Shown here one piece after another: positions 1 to 5,172 of a stretch of DNA of 5,172 nucleotides. The translations under genes were made by a program, and so were the position numbers. The stretch is taken from assembly GCA_030533035.1 (NCBI GenBank), contig JAUNJW010000158.1, forward strand, positions 1-5,172, in the 5' to 3' direction. Source of the stretch: Erysipelotrichaceae bacterium. Its GTDB lineage: Bacteria; Bacillota_I; Bacilli_A; Erysipelotrichales; Erysipelotrichaceae. The notes below the pieces were generated by a model, which made no database searches, was not told the origin of the DNA, and saw nothing but the letters and a program-made list of their open reading frames with translations. Position 1 is the stretch's first letter. Every line of letters begins with the position of its first letter.

Positions 1-502
1 CCAGCGCTTCTCGGTCACTGCCAATATTTACAGCGACCCCTACGGCGCCGGGTATCAGCTGCTGCAGGGAAAGAAGGCGCTGTGGATTGCCGGCCTGTTC
101 GGCAACCGGGTCAACTTCAACGCGATCCCGGTCGTGGAAAGCGATATGGCGTTCATCGCCCTGGTCAACAGCTTCGGCATGTTAATGGGATTCCTGACCC
201 TGCTGTTCTTTACGGTGATTATGATGTGCGGCTCGGAGCTGTCGCTGAAGCTGCTGAAATATTCAAAAGCGGACGCGGTGGCTGCCTACTGCATTACGGT
301 GCTTCTGACCGGCCAGGCGGCGCTGGTCATCCTTGGCTCCTGCAATATCATTCCTCTTGCCGGCCTGCCGATCCCCTTCCTGAGCCGGGGCGGCACATAC
401 CAGGCGATTGTATTCTGCTTCTGCGGGCTTCTGCTGCATATGAGTGAATACGGCGGCAGCCGTTATGAGGGAGGTGATTCATATGACGAAGATGAATCCT
501 GA
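1..502 (+). CDS. FtsW/RodA/SpoVE (SEDS) family peptidoglycan glycosyltransferase, C-terminal part
   Basis: The 5' end lies outside the window; the first whole codon is at 2 and the stop is TGA 500-502. SEDS proteins are multi-pass membrane enzymes that polymerise lipid II into glycan strands, working with a class B penicillin-binding protein. Visible family features, in order, are a DPYGAGYQLLQ stretch (family pattern P..D..G.GYQ..Q), an AGLFGN segment where the family usually has GGLFGxG, an ESD motif with its Asp codon at 143-145 that matches the conserved (T)DF region before a membrane helix, and PFLSRGG where many members have PFxSYGGS. Three hydrophobic segments follow from about 146 to 450, then a short acidic tail rich in Gly, Asp and Glu. 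The penicillin-binding protein gene starts inside its 3' end, which supports a shared job. FtsW-like versus RodA-like cannot be settled from this fragment, so no symbol is given. Confidence 0.88.
   Translation, partial: QRFSVTANIYSDPYGAGYQLLQGKKALWIAGLFGNRVNFNAIPVVESDMAFIALVNSFGMLMGFLTLLFFTVIMMCGSELSLKLLKYSKADAVAAYCITVLLTGQAALVILGSCNIIPLAGLPIPFLSRGGTYQAIVFCFCGLLLHMSEYGGSRYEGGDSYDEDES
469..477 (+). promoter_or_regulatory. Ribosome binding site that sets the penicillin-binding protein start
   Basis: GGGAGGTGA lies inside the 3' end of the upstream SEDS gene, 5 bases before ATG 483. It favours ATG 483 over the in-frame upstream ATGs at 444 and 465, which lack such a site. Because it is covered by ribosomes finishing the upstream gene, translational coupling is likely (inference). 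Confidence 0.75.
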
Positions 503-1886
503 CCATATCGCAAAGCGCAGAATCCGCATGGTGGAAGCGGCCGGGGCTGCCGGCTGCCTGCTGTTATGCGCGGTGTTTGCCGGCAAATATCTGATCATGC
601 CGCTGCTCTCCCCCAGCCACAGAGCCACGAAGAACTCGGTCACGATGCAGGCGATCGAAGGCTATATGGTGGAAGGCAGCTATCTTGACCGCAACGGTTC
701 CCTGATCATGGGCGGCGAAACGCCGGGCCAGGAAGCCCAGGCGGCCTATCCCCTCAACTATTCATACGCCTGGCTGCTTGGCTACTATACGGTATCCTCA
801 CAGAGCGAAAACCGGTTCGGCCTGCGCGGCAATCTGTACAACTACACAATGTTCACCCTCGATGAACATGACAAAGGCGCGACTGTCCGCATGACCACGG
901 ACAACGGTCTGCAGAACTTCGCCTTCAGTTCCATCCTTGCCGGCAATGAGGGCAGCGTCACCGTCATTGACAATGACAGCGGCGCCATCATGTGCCTGGC
1001 TTCCCAGAGTACGACCGATTATGACGTCAACGACATCTCGACATTCCTGATGTCCGATGTTCCGGGATCCCAGTTCCGCCGCGGCACCTATGAAAACGAT
1101 CCGCCCGGATCCACATTCAAGGTCATCACTTCGGCGGCCGCCCTGCTGAAAGCGGAGGAGGAAGGACTGGACGACAGCTTCTTCAATTACACCGACACCG
1201 GCACCTACGTTGCCGAAGGCGACGCCTTTGAAATCAGGAACTACAACGATTATGTCTATGGCGACATCGGCCTTGAGACAGCCCTGAACAATTCGGTCAA
1301 CTGCTACTTCGCCAACCTCGGCAACCTGGTCGGCAAAGACAGGATCAAGGCAATGGCGGAGAAATTCCTGATCGGCACGGACATTGAGATCCCCTTTCTG
1401 GGAAAGGTATCCTCCGTCCTTGACTTCGGGGCCGGCACCCCGGCTGATATCGCCCAGGTGGCCTTCGGCCAGGGCAACACGGAGATCACTCCCCTGCACC
1501 TGGCCCTGATCGGCCAGGCAATCGCCAACGACGGCGTGATGATGCAGCCGTATATCATCGAGTCGGTGAAGATGGGCAGAATTCCCCTGTACACCAACAT
1601 CCGCCACAAGCTTTCCAACTGCATAACTCATTCGGTTGACGAAAAGCTGAAGACGATCATGCACAGCACCGCTGTCGGTTACGGCCTCGATGAGGCGAAC
1701 TACGGAATGGTATATGCCAAGACCGGCAGCGCCGAGTGTCCGGACGGCCGCGTGCACACCTATATCATGGGATTCACGAAGGACGCCTCCTTCTGCATCT
1801 CCTCCAACAACTCGGATATCAGCTACACTCTGTACGGCGCTGCCCAGCAGCTGGTGGCCTATCTGAATGCCCTTTACGCACAGTAA
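483..1886 (+). CDS. Class B penicillin-binding protein (peptidoglycan D,D-transpeptidase), compact form
   Basis: It encodes 467 residues from ATG 483, chosen for the GGGAGGTGA site just upstream; the frame is also open further upstream. The protein should cross-link peptidoglycan outside the membrane. A basic N-terminus (KRRIR, 11-15) precedes one membrane anchor at about 19-42. A short stretch with YLDRNG (67-72) resembles the start of the class B dimerisation domain, but that domain is reduced, and no PASTA domain follows the catalytic part. All three active-site motifs are present: STFK (210-213, nucleophile Ser210), SVN (271-273) and KTGS (413-416). Class B PBPs are often 550-700 residues; this size is nearer the PbpA type found beside FtsW-like genes in clostridia and actinobacteria. 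It overlaps the SEDS gene by 20 bases, as expected for a cognate polymerase/transpeptidase pair. The exact subgroup (PbpA-, SpoVD- or PBP2-like) is uncertain. Confidence 0.92.
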   Translation: MTKMNPDHIAKRRIRMVEAAGAAGCLLLCAVFAGKYLIMPLLSPSHRATKNSVTMQAIEGYMVEGSYLDRNGSLIMGGETPGQEAQAAYPLNYSYAWLLGYYTVSSQSENRFGLRGNLYNYTMFTLDEHDKGATVRMTTDNGLQNFAFSSILAGNEGSVTVIDNDSGAIMCLASQSTTDYDVNDISTFLMSDVPGSQFRRGTYENDPPGSTFKVITSAAALLKAEEEGLDDSFFNYTDTGTYVAEGDAFEIRNYNDYVYGDIGLETALNNSVNCYFANLGNLVGKDRIKAMAEKFLIGTDIEIPFLGKVSSVLDFGAGTPADIAQVAFGQGNTEITPLHLALIGQAIANDGVMMQPYIIESVKMGRIPLYTNIRHKLSNCITHSVDEKLKTIMHSTAVGYGLDEANYGMVYAKTGSAECPDGRVHTYIMGFTKDASFCISSNNSDISYTLYGAAQQLVAYLNALYAQ

Positions 1887-1908
1887 GCGGAGTCATTTGA
1901 TTCCGCTT
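1883..1908 (+). repeat. Imperfect direct repeat, copy 1 (the terminator hairpin)
   Basis: This 26-base stretch recurs 54 bases downstream. Identical blocks are GTAAGCG (1883-1889) and GTCATTTGATT (1892-1902), and the flanks are largely alike. This copy forms the functional hairpin and includes the PBP stop codon. Confidence 0.7.
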
Positions 1909-1911
1909 TTT
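1885..1911 (+). terminator. Intrinsic terminator of the SEDS/PBP operon
   Basis: AAGCGGAGTC (1885-1894) pairs with GATTCCGCTT (1899-1908) through ten base pairs including one G-U, closing an ATTT loop. The T-run is 1907-1911. The stem begins inside the TAA stop codon (1884-1886), so termination follows translation directly. Confidence 0.85.
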
Positions 1912-1936
1912 GAGTCCGGCTGAAAAGTGCGGAAAT

Positions 1937-1962
1937 GTAAGCGCTGTCATTTGATTTCTGCT
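1937..1962 (+). repeat. Imperfect direct repeat, copy 2 (degenerate terminator-like element)
   Basis: It shares GTAAGCG (1937-1943) and GTCATTTGATT (1946-1956) with the upstream terminator; by eye about 22 positions match, with three substitutions and one inserted base. Changes at 1944-1945 and 1957-1959 break the middle of the stem, and the T-run is missing, so it should not terminate well. Its last base is the first base of the predicted -35 box of the permease promoter. It may be a decayed duplication. Confidence 0.6.
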
Positions 1963-1990
1963 GGACAAAGCTGAGGTTGACAGATATTAT
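1962..1990 (+). promoter_or_regulatory. Sigma-A-type promoter for the uracil permease gene
   Basis: TGGACA (1962-1967) and TATTAT (1985-1990) are separated by 17 bases, each one mismatch from consensus. Transcription would start near 1997, leaving a leader of only about 19 bases with the ribosome site AAGGGGG (2000-2006). That leaves no room for a PyrR-type attenuator, and I see none. A perfect TTGACA at 1977-1982 has no suitable -10 downstream. Confidence 0.6.
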
Positions 1991-2015
1991 TTTGCGTTAA
2001 AGGGGGTATCCACTT

Positions 2016-3380
2016 ATGAGACTCGTCTTTGACGTTGAAGACAAACCGCAGTTAAAACAGCTTATAGTATTTGCATTCCAGCAGGTCCTCGCCATCATGG
2101 CAGCGACCATCGCAGTACCCATGATTATCGGCAACGGCATGAGCACGGCAGCAGCTCTGTTCGGCGCCGGTGTCGGTACACTCGTTTACACAGCATTCAC
2201 ACGGCGCAAGAGCCCGGTATTCCTGGGATCCTCATTCGCGTTCATCGGTTCCATGTCGGCAGCCTTTGCCGGCGCGGTTTCCGCCAACGCCGGATTTGCC
2301 GGTCTGATTATCGGTGCCGCTTTCGCCGGTCTTGTATATGTCGTATTCGCGCTCGTGATCAACAGAGTCGGCGTTGAATGGGTCAACAAGCTCATGCCGC
2401 CGGTTGTCATCGGCCCGACAGTCGCCATCATCGGTCTTTCCCTGGCCGGCAACGCAGTCGGCGACCTGAGAACAAGCTCCGCCACCGGCGAGGCTACCCA
2501 GTGGGCAGTCCTGTGCGGTCTGGTTGCGCTGTTTACAACAATGCTCGTCAGCACATACGGCAAAAAGTCATTCAAGCTCATTCCCTTCATTATCGGTATC
2601 CTGGCCGGCTACGCTGTCGCCCTGGTACTCACACTGATCGGAAACGCCACAGGCAATGCGGCAATGCAGATTGTCAGCTTCGCTTCCTTCGCGGCTCTGA
2701 CAGAAGGCGGTGTTTCACTGAAAACATTCTTCGCCCTGCCTGAGTTCACATTCCTCAAGGGTGTCGCCGGTCTTTCCGAAATCGACGGCGGCTACATCGG
2801 CACCATCGCAGCAGCCTACATTCCGGTTGCCCTGGTCGTCTTTGCGGAGCACATCGCTGACCACAAGAACATTTCCTCCATCATCGGCAGAGATCTTCTG
2901 GAAGATCCGGGTCTTGACAAGACACTGCTCGGTGACGGTGTCGGTTCCATGATCGGCGCATTCTTCGGCGGCTGTCCGAACACAACATACGGTGAATCCG
3001 TCGCCTGCGTCGCCATCACAAGAAACGCATCTGTCGCCACAATCATCTGTGCCGCTCTTGAGTGCATCGTCATCTCCTTCCTCTCACCGTTTATCGCATT
3101 CATCTCCTCCATCCCGTCCTGTGTCATGGGCGGTGTATGCATGGCTCTGTATGGATTCATCGCGGTATCCGGTCTGAAGATGATCCAGCGTCTGGATCTG
3201 GACGTCAACAAGAACCTCTATGTTGTCTCCACAATCCTGATCTCCGGTATCGGCGGTCTCTCACTGACATTCGGCAAGATCACAATCACTTCCGTTGCCT
3301 GCTCACTGATCCTCGGTATCCTTGTCAACAACCTGCTGAAGAAAGATCCGAACAGACTTCCCCAGCATTTCGATGACTGA
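2016..3380 (+). CDS. uraA: Uracil permease, NCS2 (nucleobase:cation symporter-2) family
   Basis: It encodes 454 residues, a usual length for the family, starting at ATG 2016 behind AAAGGGGGT (1999-2007). The protein is almost wholly hydrophobic; UraA relatives have 14 membrane segments in core and gate domains and import uracil with protons. The substrate-site region is clear: AEHIADH at 277-283, then RDLLEDPGLDKTLLGDG (292-308) and GGCPNTTYGES (318-328). By ungapped comparison with remembered E. coli UraA, Glu278 matches Glu241 and Glu327 matches Glu290, but the His245 position is Asp282, with His283 next to it. The NTTYGE motif favours uracil over xanthine or uric acid transport, though related specificities cannot be excluded. 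A private promoter and a strong terminator make it a probable single-gene unit. No adjacent pyrimidine salvage gene (upp, pyrR) is visible. Confidence 0.92.
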   Translation: MRLVFDVEDKPQLKQLIVFAFQQVLAIMAATIAVPMIIGNGMSTAAALFGAGVGTLVYTAFTRRKSPVFLGSSFAFIGSMSAAFAGAVSANAGFAGLIIGAAFAGLVYVVFALVINRVGVEWVNKLMPPVVIGPTVAIIGLSLAGNAVGDLRTSSATGEATQWAVLCGLVALFTTMLVSTYGKKSFKLIPFIIGILAGYAVALVLTLIGNATGNAAMQIVSFASFAALTEGGVSLKTFFALPEFTFLKGVAGLSEIDGGYIGTIAAAYIPVALVVFAEHIADHKNISSIIGRDLLEDPGLDKTLLGDGVGSMIGAFFGGCPNTTYGESVACVAITRNASVATIICAALECIVISFLSPFIAFISSIPSCVMGGVCMALYGFIAVSGLKMIQRLDLDVNKNLYVVSTILISGIGGLSLTFGKITITSVACSLILGILVNNLLKKDPNRLPQHFDD

Positions 3381-3406
3381 TCAGACGGAAAAAGAATGAA
3401 TCATAT

Positions 3407-3437
3407 GCCGCGGCCTGAAAAAAGGCTGCGGCTTTTA
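3407..3437 (+). terminator. Intrinsic terminator of the uracil permease gene
   Basis: GCCGCGGCCT (3407-3416) pairs with AGGCTGCGGC (3423-3432) through ten base pairs with one G-U, around a GAAAAA loop, followed by TTTTATT (3433-3439). It lies 26 bases after the stop codon and ends just before the lysS promoter, so the two units are insulated. Confidence 0.9.
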
Positions 3438-3442
3438 TTATG

Positions 3443-3470
3443 TTGACCGCAGGGAAAATAATGATAGAAT
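3443..3470 (+). promoter_or_regulatory. Promoter for the lysS T-box leader
   Basis: TTGACC (3443-3448) and TAGAAT (3465-3470) are spaced 16 bases apart, each one mismatch from the sigma-A consensus. TG at 3462-3463 gives an extended -10. Transcription should start near 3477, just before the first T-box helices. Confidence 0.75.
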
Positions 3471-3638
3471 AAAGCCGCAAAAGCGAAGACGGAGAATGGA
3501 AATACCGGAAACCGCACAGAGAGCTCTGGAGGCTGAGAGCAGAGCCGGGACAACGTATTTCGACAAGGACTCCCGAGCAGAAGCCGCTTTACCGGCGTTA
3601 GCGGAACAATGAGGCAGCACATACCTGTGCTGTGAATT

Positions 3639-3669
3639 AGGGTGGTACCACGAACAAGCTCTCGTCCCT
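3639..3669 (+). promoter_or_regulatory. T-box antiterminator with tRNA acceptor-end binding bulge
   Basis: AGGG (3639-3642) pairs with CCCT (3666-3669) and ACG (3650-3652) with CGT (3663-3665), leaving the seven-base bulge TGGTACC (3643-3649). TGGT (3643-3646) is complementary to an ACCA tRNA end, so it predicts a tRNA-Lys with discriminator base A. Bases 3663-3669 also belong to the terminator hairpin, so the two folds exclude each other. Confidence 0.9.
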
Positions 3670-3686
3670 ATGGAGGAGAGCTTTTA
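3656..3686 (+). terminator. T-box-controlled intrinsic terminator upstream of lysS
   Basis: AAGCTCTC (3656-3663) pairs with GAGAGCTT (3676-3683). After a G-G mismatch, TCC (3665-3667) pairs with GGA (3672-3674) around CTAT. The T-run is 3682-3685. It should form when tRNA-Lys is fully charged and the antiterminator is not stabilised. Confidence 0.9.
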
Positions 3687-3692
3687 TATTTG

Positions 3693-3698
3693 AAGGAG
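3693..3698 (+). promoter_or_regulatory. Ribosome binding site that sets the lysS start
   Basis: AAGGAG is 8 bases before ATG 3707 and lies outside the T-box terminator. It decides for ATG 3707 over the internal in-frame ATG 3866, which would give a conventional LysRS N-terminus but has no recognisable ribosome site. Confidence 0.8.
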
Positions 3699-3706
3699 AA
3701 AATGAC

Positions 3707-5172
3707 ATGACAGAACTTACCAAGGAAGAAAAGCAGCGTCTCAAGGAAGAACGCAGAAAAGCATTTGAAGCGGCTCATCCCGAGCTCGCCGCAAAGAGAC
3801 AGGAAGCCCAGGCAAAGAAAAACAAGGTCGTCAAACAGGTAAAGGACGCTGTTGATGATGCCCTCATGAACGACCAGCAGGCAGCCCGTGTCGCCAAGAT
3901 GAATGACCTGCGTGAAAAAGGAATCGACCCTTTCGGACAGGCGTTTGAAAGAACACATATGTCTTCACAGCTGTTTGCGTTATACGGCGGCAAGACTGCG
4001 GAAGAGCTCAATGATGAAAACGCTGAAGTCGCCATCGCCGGCCGCATCATGTCCAAAAGAAGAATGGGCAAGCTCGGCTTTGTCCATCTGCTTGACAGAG
4101 ACGGAAGAATCCAGATTGTCATCAACCAGAGAATTGTCGGCGATGAAATCTATGACCTTTTCAAGACCAGCGACCTGGGTGACATCATCGGCGTCAAGGG
4201 AAAAGTCATCAAGACCCAGACCGGTGAGTTATCCGTTGAGGTTCATGAATACACACATCTGACAAAGGCACTGCGTCCCCTTCCCGAAAAATTCCATGGC
4301 CTGACGGACAAGGAAGAACGCTACAGAAGAAGATACCTGGATCTCATCATGAACGACAAGTCCAGGGAAATCGCCATCCTGAGACCGCGCATTATCCGCG
4401 CCATCCAGAGCTGGATGGATTCAAAAGGCTACATCGAAGTTGAAACCCCGATCCTGCAGCCGATTCTCGGCGGCGCCAGCGCCCGTCCGTTTGTGACCCA
4501 CCACAACACACTGGACAAGGATTTCTATCTGAGAATCGCCACCGAGCTGGCTCTTAAGAGACTGATCGTCGGCGGCCTGGAAGGCGTTTACGAAATCGGC
4601 AGAATCTTCAGAAACGAAGGCATGGACCTCAAGCACAATCCGGAGTTCACCTCCATGGAAGCCTATGTCGCCTATACAGATCTCGAAGGCATGATGAAGC
4701 TGAATGAAGAGCTCTTCGAATATGTCGCAACCTCCGTTTTCGGCAAAACCGATTTCGAATTCATGGGTCATACCGTATCCCTGAAAGCTCCGTACAAGAG
4801 ATGGAATATGGTCGACGCCGTCCAGGAAGTCACCGGCGTTGATTTCCATGGTGAAATGAGCGTTGATGAAGCCCTTGAACTCGCCCGCCAGCATGGTGTT
4901 GAGGTAGCTCCTCACCAGCATACAGTCGGCCACATCATTTCCCTCTTCTTTGACCAGTTCTGCGAAGACAAGATCATCCAGCCGACATTTGTTTACGGTC
5001 ATCCGATTGAGATCTCCCCTCTTGCAAAAAAGGATCCCAGGGATCCCCGCTTCACACAGAGATTCGAGCTTGAGATCTGCGGCTGTGAATTTGACAACGC
5101 CTTCACTGAGCTGAATGATCCGATCGACCAGAAGCAGAGATTCGAAGCCCAGCTGGCAGCCAAGGCGCTCGG
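3707..5172 (+). CDS. lysS: Lysyl-tRNA synthetase, class II (3' end outside the window)
   Basis: 488 complete codons are visible and the frame is open at the window end. The enzyme attaches lysine to tRNA-Lys with ATP in the cytoplasm. Residues 1-53 are a charged, Lys/Glu-rich, probably helical extension not found in typical bacterial LysRS. The usual N-terminus seems to begin at Met54, leading into LREKGIDPFG (68-77). An OB-fold anticodon-binding domain spans about 108-185. The catalytic domain shows motif 1 (GYIEVETPIL, 241-250), GGASARPF (255-262) and motif 2 (FRNEG 301-305, HNPEFTSME 310-318). Glu461, Asn464 and Glu468 in CEFDNAFTEL match the conserved ATP/lysine site pattern E..N...E. Motif 3 (G.G.GIDR) and roughly 60 more residues should lie beyond the edge. 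A lysine-specific T-box precedes it. Start chosen from AAGGAG at 3693. The match over most of the length makes the family assignment secure. Confidence 0.96.
   Translation, partial: MTELTKEEKQRLKEERRKAFEAAHPELAAKRQEAQAKKNKVVKQVKDAVDDALMNDQQAARVAKMNDLREKGIDPFGQAFERTHMSSQLFALYGGKTAEELNDENAEVAIAGRIMSKRRMGKLGFVHLLDRDGRIQIVINQRIVGDEIYDLFKTSDLGDIIGVKGKVIKTQTGELSVEVHEYTHLTKALRPLPEKFHGLTDKEERYRRRYLDLIMNDKSREIAILRPRIIRAIQSWMDSKGYIEVETPILQPILGGASARPFVTHHNTLDKDFYLRIATELALKRLIVGGLEGVYEIGRIFRNEGMDLKHNPEFTSMEAYVAYTDLEGMMKLNEELFEYVATSVFGKTDFEFMGHTVSLKAPYKRWNMVDAVQEVTGVDFHGEMSVDEALELARQHGVEVAPHQHTVGHIISLFFDQFCEDKIIQPTFVYGHPIEISPLAKKDPRDPRFTQRFELEICGCEFDNAFTELNDPIDQKQRFEAQLAAKAL

Larger units (their letters stand above)
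3477..3686 (+). promoter_or_regulatory. T-box riboswitch leader, lysine specifier (AAG)
   Basis: This leader should sense uncharged tRNA-Lys and control read-through into lysS. Stem I folds by hand: GGAG (3491-3494) with CTCC (3570-3573); a specifier loop with AAG at 3565-3567 on its 3' side; GAAATAC (3499-3505) with GTATTTC (3555-3561); CCG (3512-3514) with CGG (3546-3548); an AGAGA-containing bulge (3515-3522); and GCTCTG (3523-3528) with CAGAGC (3540-3545) closing the apical loop. Probable stem II is CCGCT (3584-3588) with AGCGG (3600-3604). Stem III is CAGCACA (3615-3621) with TGTGCTG (3626-3632). The T-box core AGGGTGGTACCACG is at 3639-3652. The AAG codon matches the lysine enzyme encoded downstream, an independent check of both calls. 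The start is set from the predicted promoter. Confidence 0.93.

Noticed and set aside
798..1757. A 319-residue open frame on the minus strand inside the penicillin-binding protein gene
   Set aside because: It lies wholly within a well-supported gene with all catalytic motifs. Its translation shows no recognisable domain and is the kind of antisense open frame expected from moderately GC-rich codon use.
1902..1933. Possible alternative hairpin pairing TCCGC (1902-1906) with GCGGA (1929-1933), competing with the operon terminator
   Set aside because: It requires a bulge and long loop, is weaker than the ten-pair terminator, and forms only after the terminator has been transcribed, so a regulatory switch is not supported.
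1977..1982. Perfect TTGACA as the -35 box of the permease gene
   Set aside because: At 16-18 base spacing the sequence is the AAGGGGG ribosome site, not a -10 box. TGGACA/TATTAT with 17-base spacing is the better reading.
3401..3622. Short minus-strand open frames (60 and 73 residues) across the lysS leader
   Set aside because: The region is fully explained by the permease terminator, a promoter and T-box helices; these frames are by-products of structured RNA sequence.
3702..3710. ATGACATGA, a two-codon frame (Met-Thr-stop) overlapping the lysS start codon
   Set aside because: Its ATG is only 3 bases from AAGGAG, too close for good initiation, while ATG 3707 has normal 8-base spacing. It most likely arises by chance.
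4421..5002. A 193-residue open frame on the minus strand inside lysS
   Set aside because: It is antisense to conserved LysRS catalytic motifs, has no ribosome site I can recognise, and has no known family features.
5029..5048. Repeated GGATCC sites near the end of the window
   Set aside because: Both fall on ordinary codons of lysS in a conserved region; two six-base palindromes this close are not evidence of a functional element.

Overview
The window looks like an ordinary chromosomal segment of a moderately GC-rich Firmicute (Bacillota), probably an anaerobic gut-type lineage in the Erysipelotrichia or Clostridia. The evidence is strong AAGGAG/GGGAGG ribosome sites, a T-box leader, intrinsic terminators, and a compact SEDS protein/penicillin-binding protein pair. 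The species assignment is inference from general family resemblance, not from a search. All genes are on the + strand, and I see no mobile element, CRISPR array, tRNA or rRNA.

Layout. (1) Positions 1-1886 hold the end of a cell-wall operon: the C-terminal part of a FtsW/RodA/SpoVE-type (SEDS) membrane glycosyltransferase, overlapped by 20 bases by a compact class B penicillin-binding protein. The two make a polymerase/transpeptidase pair for peptidoglycan synthesis, and the overlap suggests translational coupling. A hairpin terminator starting inside the stop codon ends the operon. (2) Positions 1887-2015 hold a diverged second copy of the terminator sequence and a sigma-A-type promoter. (3) Positions 2016-3380 encode a uracil permease of the NCS2/UraA family, apparently a single-gene unit closed by a strong terminator at 3407-3437. 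(4) Positions 3443-3706 hold a promoter and a complete T-box riboswitch. I could fold by hand stem I with a lysine (AAG) specifier, stems II and III, the antiterminator with its UGGU tRNA-binding bulge, and the competing terminator. (5) From 3707 to the window end runs lysS, class II lysyl-tRNA synthetase, cut by the window edge before motif 3. It carries an unusual charged N-terminal extension of about 53 residues.

How it works together: three independent transcription units (wall synthesis, pyrimidine uptake, tRNA charging) are separated by their own terminators and promoters. The clearest regulatory circuit is the lysS T-box, in which uncharged tRNA-Lys should prevent termination and raise LysRS synthesis. 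I found no convincing new biological system. The points most worth a second look are the LysRS extension, the duplicated terminator-like element, and motif departures in the SEDS protein and permease.
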